Positions 57,352 to 64,000 of a stretch of DNA of 64,000 bases are shown here, one piece after another; position 1 is the stretch's first letter; each line of letters starts with the position of its first letter. This DNA is from Portulaca oleracea (taxonomy: Eukaryota; Streptophyta; Magnoliopsida; Caryophyllales; Portulacaceae). The DNA lies in contig CM055876.1 in NCBI GenBank assembly GCA_029582165.1, positions 19,318,001 to 19,382,000 on the forward strand, written 5' to 3'. The position numbers and the translations under genes were made by a program. Below the pieces are notes generated by a model, which did not search any database, had not been told where the DNA came from, and saw nothing but the letters and a program-made list of their open reading frames with translations.

Positions 57352-60300
57352 TCATGCCAGACCTCCGCCACCACCGCTGGCACTATCAGCCCCATGGGCT
57401 CCGCTTCCTCCAGCTCCAAAGTAAGTGTCCCATTGGTAGTAGGAGGAGTCTACTACCTCTGTATCACCGCCTGAGCCAGACAGGTGCAATACTTCGGTAC
57501 TGCCCGCATTAAGCCAGGAGTGTTCTGGAACCTGCCACTCTTGATTACCTCCAGGCCACCCCTGTGGAGCAGGCCAAGAAGTTCTTACTACAGGCTCTGG
57601 GATAGGCCACCCCGACCATTCCTGAGTTTGCGTTCCCCATCCAGACGATCGAGGTTGCTCCAAACCCCCTTGCGAAGGAGTAACGGGAACAACTGGTTGA
57701 GACGGAAGCACTGATGAGGCGTCATCTGCGAGGGCACGGTTATACCCCGCAGATGCACCCGAGCCACTGCAAAGCACCACAGTAGGATCGACCGCTTGGA
57801 ATGTGCCGGTTGGAGCATACTCAGGCATACCGTAAGGATATTGCGGCAAAGGATGAGAAGATTGACGCACAGACCCCGAACGGCGGGATTCGAGAGAAGT
57901 ATCCAAGTACAATGAAATGCCTTCTTGCTCGCCACCCACAGCTCCACCAACGGCACTAGACTCAGAACATGTCTCCACCACAAAGCTGGGGGCTCCACGA
58001 CGAGAACCGCGACTTCGACGAGAACTCCCATGGCCATGAGACCCCACCTGACGGTCACGCTCGCCTAAGGACATGGAGGATATACTGTTTTCTACAGACT
58101 GCTGAAAATCGTAATCAAAGCCCGTGTCACTATAGCAAGAACTAGTGGAGTGGTTGTCCTCAAGCAAAATGCCCTTCCCACGATCGTCGCGATTCGGCAC
58201 ATCCCTGCTCCGTCTGCTCCTTTCCTCGTGCCTTCGGAGGACGGCCTCCCCTCCATAAGAACGCCTCGCGTCAGCCATGAAGGAGGAATGCCGAGGAGGG
58301 TCCCTCTGCTCCGACCGGCCCCGCGATATGTGTGCATCTTAATGAAGAGAAGGCTCCACAGGACGAGACTGTGCGTCATCATCCATGTTCGCATCACCGA
58401 CCACAGACCCTGCAAGGTCTTTCTCGCGAGCCCACTTAAGCGTGAAGTAGTTCTTGAGGAAGCCTTTCGCTTGCTTCCATCGCCACCGCACGGAACGAGG
58501 AAAATTAGGCAAAAGTTGGGCTAGTTGCCAATAGACGACGAAAGGGGAGTCACTCACCGACTTTCTCAGGATCTTCTCCAGCTCTGGCTTGATATCCTCG
58601 CTAGTTGCCCGCGGGTAGCCACAAACCGTGTCCCCGGAATGGCTCTGACTTTTCTCGTCCTCTTCGCAATAAGGTCCCAACTGCAACAAGCGAGAAAAGG
58701 GTCATGTCAAGTAACCATGAGGAAAATGAAGAGGGTAAATGGATTATTTTTTCCTCAGCTTTCTGAATGCCAGGCGGTCTTGATACTGTTCCCATTCCTC
58801 TCAGAATTGGGCGGGCGATGCCAGCGATGCATGATTGGTATACCAAGAACCTCCCCTAGCTGCAGCGAAAGCTTCGGCATGCAAGGCTCGTGGATCATTC
58901 ATAGTCTCAGGGGGGTCAGATGGTATTATCCATCTTTCTTGGCCAAGAGTTTGCCTCGTAAACCTCTTGCCAAGGCTCCAGACCCAACCAGATGGGCTCT
59001 CCATAACCAAGCGCATGCTACCATCTCTACGTGCTGCGTTTCGCGAAAGAATGAAATCCTGCGGCGTCTCAAAATCGACCCAAGCATCCCAATTGACATC
59101 ACCCTGTAAAGAAAGGGAATGTGGGCACCCTAGAAATAGAAAGCATAGAGGAAAGAGATTACATGAAAGTTGCAAGCCTAACCTCTTCAAGGTGATCCAA
59201 GATGCGGCGCAGCTCATCCAAACTTCCAAAAGGCTTCTTCTTATGCCCAAGGTAGTCCTTGTGCCACCGTTCTGCAGCTGGCACCGTCTTAGCATGTCGA
59301 GTAGGGATGGTGAATCCTTTAATGTACTCGTACCCCCATACCTGCAAGAACATTACAAAAAAGGAGATTACATGTAAAAGAGAAGCGTCTCGAAAGTTAC
59401 CTCGAGCACCTTCCACATGCTCGGACCACTCATCTCCTTCGGGTTCTCCGGCGCAAAGAATGGGTCCACATCAGTGCCAGGACGAACACCAATGCGAAGC
59501 CAGCGGATGAAGTTGGCGTAGGCTGCTTTGGCCCAGTTTCGGTGGATGACTTGTTCTAAATCAAGGAGATTCTTCATCCAAGTCAGATAAACATCGTCTC
59601 CTCGATTGGCGAACATCGTAGCGGAGATGAAATATGCTAGAAAAATAAAGCGGCGCTGAAACTCGTCCATATGAGCAAAATCAGCGGAAAGGATGACCTC
59701 TTCAAAAGAGCCATAAGAGAGCTTCATTTTCCGACCAAACCGGCGCCTTTCAAGCACAGGTTCTAGCAATTCCATCACTTTATCTGGTATGACAGGATCA
59801 AATTCAACGTCTTGACCACCCCAGCGTAGCCCTGTAATTATAACAAAATCAACAGGGGTTATGGACATTTCTCCTACGGGGAGGTGGAAAGTATTAGTAG
59901 AATCCCAGAATCTCTCCGCAAGCGCACGCCCCATCACTCGTGGTGTGCAAGACTCCCAGGCCTTGACACATCTCCAAAAGAGATCGAACCCCGACTCTTC
60001 TAGTAGAGTGAGTGCCCAGTTATCCTTCTGCAAAATGCTCGACCACCTTGATCGGCTTCCGCATGTTACCGCCTGTTCTAAGAGAATCTTCCTGAAAATC
60101 CACGATAGAAGAATTTAAAAGGGGTACATCAGTATAGCAGCTATCAATAGACTCCCAGTTTAGCAAGAGTTAAACCAAACAGCCACTAAACTGGGGGCTA
60201 TGCGGCACAAGCAAGGGGTCGAATCAGCCTGAGAGCAAAGACACGAAAGCGAGTTTGGGCCTTCTTCTATTCCATCTGGGCCAGGCTTTTCTGACCCACG

Positions 60301-61202
60301 CAAAATAAAAGAAGAGCCCGATGCTTAGCCAAACCCAGACAGGTTTGAGTCTTTGGGCTTTGCTTCCATTTCATCCGCCACAAAAATTGCGTGGCCCATT
60401 TCATGAGTGAACTCAAACGGGTTCCACCCCCTTTCAATGGGCCTCCTTCCATCCTTTCGGCCCACACACAAAGGTTGCTCGGAGAAGGAACCCAGACGGG
60501 TTCTACTCCTGTTCAGTGGGCCTCTTCCATCTTTTCGGCCCACACACAAAAAAAAAGAAAATCGCTTGGAGAGGCAACCCAGACGGGTTCTACACCCTTT
60601 CAATGGGCCTTCTTCCATCTTTTCGGCCCACGCACAAAAAGGGGGGGCTATTCTCAGCCCGTTTCCCATGGTTCAAGCCCAACCCAGACGGGTTTGAGGC
60701 CGAAAATGGGGGCTGTTTTCGGCCCAGTTCAGATAGTCCAACATCATTTTCCGACCTAAAGCCGTACCCGGATGGGTTTGAGAGCATTTATCAAAAAAAA
60801 AAAAAAAGAGACAAAAACGGGCCAGCGAACCCAGACGGGTCTGCGCCCCATTTCTGCCGGCCCAACTCAACCAAGCCCAACTCAAAAGGGAGGCCTGGTT
60901 TTCACTCAGCCGAACCCAGACGGGTTCCTTTCGGCCCTTACTTCGGCCCAATTCTTAGCTAAATCAACAAGTGCGAATCAAACATTTCTACTTGCAAATT
61001 TAAGCTAAAACCAAAAGCAAAGTCAAGAAGAAGACATTACCCGGACATGTGAATGCTTATGTCATACGTGGTTCCATGGTTCGGGCACCAATTCCGACGG
61101 TTCCCAACCGGGCCGGGGAGTCCATGCTCGCCGGAAAGACATCTCATGTGCCCAGTTCGCCGCATGGGGTTGAACGGGCGGATTCCTAGCTTTCTTAACC
61201 AT
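57352..61202 (-). pseudogene. Plant mobile domain (PMD) gene, antisense in element 2
   Basis: Minus-strand spliced gene homologous to that in element 1. Exon 1 about 61202-61067 (MVKKARNPPVQPHAANWAHE), exon 2 60091-59401 (PMD core FHLPVGEMSITPVDFVIITG, ending KVLE), exon 3 59341-59183 (VWGYEYIKGFTIPTR), exon 4 from 59103 (GDVNWDAWVDF.. WVWSLGKRF), exon 5 from about 58681 to 57352 with a Ser/Gly-rich tail carrying STEVL and GDTEVV. Splice borders match those of element 1 at KVLE/VW and before DVNW. A TGA near 58800 and a TAA at 58336-58338 break it; the exon 1 donor is uncertain. PMD proteins are nuclear; role on the transposon is unknown. Confidence 0.82.
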
Positions 61203-61570
61203 TATTTCCTAACTAGCAAATAAGTGGAAGAGAGAGAAGCAAGGAAGAGAGAGAAGCAAAGGAATAAGAAGGAGGAGCTTAAAGTGTGAGTTAAGGGGAA
61301 GAAGAGGCCTCCTTTTATAGGAAAAGTGGGGGCATGCACACCACACAAGTGTCCAAGCAGCGGGCCCCAGCATCCGGATTGTGGAAGACATGCATTGGCC
61401 GAAAATCTATCCTTATCCTATCCTATCGGATTGCGCAAAAAAAAAGAAAAAATAATGAAAGGGTCGAACCCAGACGGGTTCTTGGGCCAAAACAGGCCCA
61501 ACAAGCGCAGCAACCCAAACGGGTTTCATGGGCCAAGAGCAAGCCCAATTCCGCGAACCCAGACGGGTTC
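60335..61570. repeat. Cluster of the AACCCAGACGGGTT motif
   Basis: About eleven copies between 60335 and 61570 (near 60339, 60409, 60488, 60575, 60680, 60762, 60828, 60914, 61468, 61511, 61556), each usually followed by a TGGGCC-type word. They lie in the first intron and upstream of the antisense PMD gene. The 14-mer has arms AACCC/GGGTT round a 4-nt centre. Confidence 0.88.
61311..61321 (-). promoter_or_regulatory. TATA box of the PMD gene in element 2
   Basis: CTATAAAAGGA on the minus strand, about 110 bp before ATG 61202, followed by a CT-rich leader. Confidence 0.6.
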
Positions 61571-61735
61571 CTGGGCCGAAATGAGAGGTCAAGGCTGTTT
61601 TCGAGCCCAATGCGACTTGATGCTCAACTCGAACCCATTTTCAAGACATAAACTGACAGGTAAATTCTCTGACTCACTTTGGATTTCAAATAAACTGATG
61701 CCTTCTTTCTTTCTTTCTTGCAGGACAATGCGCGA

Positions 61736-62920
61736 AATACAGCGGCCGTCATCGGGCCCTAACAATACATGACACCATCAGCCGTCGCCGGGCTAGTACG
61801 CGACATTTCCCCACCAGCGGCCGTCATCGGGCCCTAACAATACATGACACCATCAGCCGTCGCCGGGCTAGTACGCGACATTTCCCCACCAGCGGCCGTC
61901 ATCGGGCCCTAACAATACATGACACCATCAGCCGTCGCCGGGCTAATACGCGACACTTCATCAACAACGGCCGTCATCGGGCCCTAACAATACATGACAC
62001 CATCAGCCGTCGCCGGGCTAATACGCGACACTTCATCAACAACGGCCGTCATCGGGCCCTAACAATACATGACATCAGCCGTCGCCGGGCTAATACGCGA
62101 CACTTCATCAACAACGGCCGTCATCGGGCCTTAACAATACATGACATCAGCCGTCGCCGGGCTAATACGCGACACTTCATCAACAACGGCCGTCATCGGG
62201 CCTTAACAATACATGACATCACGTAATACGCCGACACTTCATCGCGACACTTCGCCGGGGCCTTAACAATACATGACATCAGCCGTCGCCGGGCTAATAC
62301 GCGACACTTCATCAACAACGGCCGTCATCGGGCCTTAACAATACATGACATCAGCCGTCGCCGGGCTAATACGCGACACTTCATCAACAACGGCCGTCAT
62401 CGGGCCTTAACAATACATGACATCAGCCGTCGCCGGGCTAATACGCGACACTTCTTCAACAACGGCCGTCATCGGGCCTTAACAATACATGACATCAGCC
62501 GTCGCCGGGATAATACGCGACACTTCATCAACAACGGCCGTCATCGGGCCTTAACAATACATGACATCAGCCGTCGCCGGGCTAATACGCGACACTTCAT
62601 CAACAAACGGCCGTCATCGGGCCTTAACAATACATGACATCAGCCGTCGCCGGGCTAATACGCGACACTTCATCAACAAACGGCCGTCATCGGGCCTTAA
62701 CAATACATGACATCAGCCGTCGCCGGGCTAATACGCGACACTTCATCAACAAACGGCCGTCATCGGGCCTTAACAATACATGACATCAGCCGTCGCCGGG
62801 CTAATACGCGACACTTCATCAACAAACGGCCGTCATCGGGCCTTAACAATACATGACATCAGCCGTCGCCGGACTAATACGCGACACTTCATCAACAACG
62901 GCCATCATCGGGCCTTCACA
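61736..62920. repeat. Tandem array, about 72-bp unit, about 16 copies
   Basis: Units contain acggccgtcatcgggcctta, acaatacatgacatcagccg and tcgccgggctaatacgcgac. The first three copies are a 75-bp variant (ctagtacgcgacatttcccc); one unit near 62220-62260 is scrambled. GC-rich compared with the surroundings. It lies between the antisense PMD promoter and the 3' LTR. Such arrays in Tat-type elements can seed satellites. Confidence 0.93.
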
Positions 62921-63110
62921 ATGCGATGAACATCACATCTACATCGGCGCAGGACCCAGCTTCCAAGCGTCAACAACAGGCCATCGTCGGGCCTTCACAA
63001 TGCGACGAGGGCCATTGTCGGGCCTTCACAATGCGACAAGGGCCATCATCGGGCCTTCACAATGCGATGAACATCATATCGACATCGACGCGGGACCCAG
63101 CTTCCAAGCG
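62920..63110. repeat. Short repeat, about 31-bp unit
   Basis: Four blocks of gggccttcacaatgcga followed by a variable word; two larger blocks share gacgcgggacccagcttcca / ggcgcaggacccagcttcca. It derives in part from the neighbouring 72-bp unit (catcgggcctt). Confidence 0.8.
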
Positions 63111-63190
63111 TCAACCAGCTTCAGAACAGGCTTCTGATTCATATCCAAGATCATCAAGACTACTTTGATCATCGTTTCACTCAAACTCGA

Positions 63191-63207
63191 TCAAAGTGGG
63201 GGCTATC
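63191..63207 (+). other. Polypurine tract of element 2
   Basis: TCAAAGTGGGGGCTATC directly before the 3' LTR start TGTAGACGC; nearly identical to the tract of element 1. Confidence 0.88.
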
Positions 63208-64000
63208 TGTAGACGCTGAATTTTGTATCAGTATTTTAAGTACTAGTTTTAGAAAATAAGCTAACCGATTAATTTAGTAGCATGCAAACCCATCCCTTTT
63301 TCTAGCCCGAAAGCAAGCAAAATAGCCCAGCAATCACGGCCCAAACCCGTGAACTCGCTGGGCAAAGCTGCTTCAGTCGAGAACCCGTCTGGGTTCACTG
63401 GGCCTGAGCAGGGCTCAGCTCGGCAGGAACCCGTCTGGGTTCCTGGGCTGAGTATTGGCGCGACAACTTAAATCCAAACCCTAGAACGCGCCCCCTATCC
63501 CCCACTCCACTATAAATTAAACCCTTCTTTCCCTTCCAAGGACACGGCAGAATATACTGGGAGTATTGACACTAGTATATTCTCTCTCTTCTCCCTCCTT
63601 TGCATGCTACCTCATTAAAGGTTAGCGAAATTCTTGTACTAATGTATTTGATGTAATTTTACTTTCTTTTCTTTCGTTTCTTTGCATGACATTAATGATA
63701 AGCTCGTGAAATTAATTCAATTCCTCCCTCTTTTTCAATCTTTCGCTTTAATTTAATTCTAGTAGAGTCTATTCGTTTGAATAGGCGGGTTTGGCGATTT
63801 TGATTGTCAAATTCGTAACCTTACCCCCGAATCCGTCTTTGGGTTCGTAGGCCGGAGTCTATTTCTTTAACGGTTTGTTGTTTTTATCCTAAAATTCAAC
63901 TGGCGACTCTATTTTTGTACTTTGATTTTCTTTTCTTTTTTTTTTGGTTCTTATGACCTATTTTACGTTTCGCGCCAAAGGTAATCCGGCTTGGTTCAAT
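63208..64000 (+). repeat. Element 2, 3' LTR (partial)
   Basis: Matches 50015 onward with very few differences, except for a patch at about 63345-63380. It runs off the window at the position equivalent to about 50810; roughly 380 bp should follow. Confidence 0.95.

Larger units (their letters stand above)
50015..64000 (+). mobile_element. Element 2: Tat-type LTR element with gag but no pol
   Basis: 5' LTR 50015-51188, primer binding site 51192-51210, leader, gag (52657-54044), then two genes on the opposite strand, tandem arrays, polypurine tract (63191-63207) and 3' LTR from 63208 to beyond the window. No protease, RT, RNase H or integrase is present between gag and the 3' LTR, so it depends on enzymes from an autonomous relative. 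Primer site, polypurine tract, gag type and the antisense gene pair match element 1, so both belong to one broad lineage although their LTRs differ. The LTRs are almost identical outside one patch, suggesting recent insertion. Confidence 0.93.

Noticed and set aside
61736..62920. Regular repeats resembling a CRISPR array
   Set aside because: Units are contiguous with no unique spacers, the genome is a plant nuclear genome, and the array lies inside an LTR element.
62853..63168. Short open frames in the 31-bp repeat region
   Set aside because: Repeat-derived, no homologue known and no codon pattern.

Overview
The window reads as a repeat-rich nuclear segment of a flowering-plant (probably eudicot) genome. 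Evidence: phase-consistent GT..AG introns, a plant-type tRNA-Tyr gene with an intron, a plant basic secretory protein gene, and nested LTR retrotransposons, hAT-like elements and Helitron-type ends. Nothing looks bacterial or organellar. Only one clearly intact host protein gene is visible (44751-45434, minus); most other coding sequence is transposon-derived or broken.

Layout. (1) 1-22666: a very large Ty3/gypsy element of the Tat/Ogre type on the minus strand. Its 3' LTR is at 1-394 (cut by the window edge) and its 5' LTR at 21119-22666. It has a primer binding site, polypurine tract, gag, protease, a short intron between protease and RT, RT, two RNase H regions and integrase, all with scattered stop codons. 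A 3.5-kb solo LTR with a perfect 5-bp target duplication sits at its gag/protease junction (14186-17731). Between pol and the 3' LTR, on the opposite strand, lie two extra genes: a multi-exon plant mobile domain (PMD) gene and a DUF7745-like gene. The PMD gene lies between two 1.38-kb inverted copies of its own promoter and first exon. (2) 22667-26081: an older inverted copy of the same 3.5-kb LTR family, which element 1 entered. (3) 26278-32392: a non-coding LTR element with perfect 5-bp target duplications, packed with a short palindromic motif and carrying a hAT-like insert. (4) 32393-44300: AT-rich sequence with microsatellites, a fold-back MITE, an internally deleted copia element (37543-40180), a hAT element (41335-42001) and two Helitron-type 3' ends. 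(5) 44315-45434: tRNA-His-like, tRNA-Tyr and the secretory protein gene. (6) 46074-49444: a minus-strand Helitron 3' end followed by an ABCB transporter pseudogene and a PPR pseudogene in the same orientation. (7) 50015 to the window end: a second Tat-type element on the plus strand with gag but no pol. It carries the same pair of antisense genes in the same order, and a roughly 72-bp tandem array next to its polypurine tract.

The most notable result is the parallel between elements 1 and 2. Both carry an antisense PMD plus DUF7745 cassette with its own TATA boxes and introns. Both are also peppered, in LTRs and non-coding interior, with a family-specific short palindrome having a 4-nt centre: AATACC-NNNN-GGTATT in element 1 and AACCC-AGAC-GGGTT in element 2. 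The third LTR element has its own palindrome, GACTTGGAAGTC. Whether these motifs are sites for element-encoded proteins is inference; the motif arrays and the conserved cassette are directly visible.
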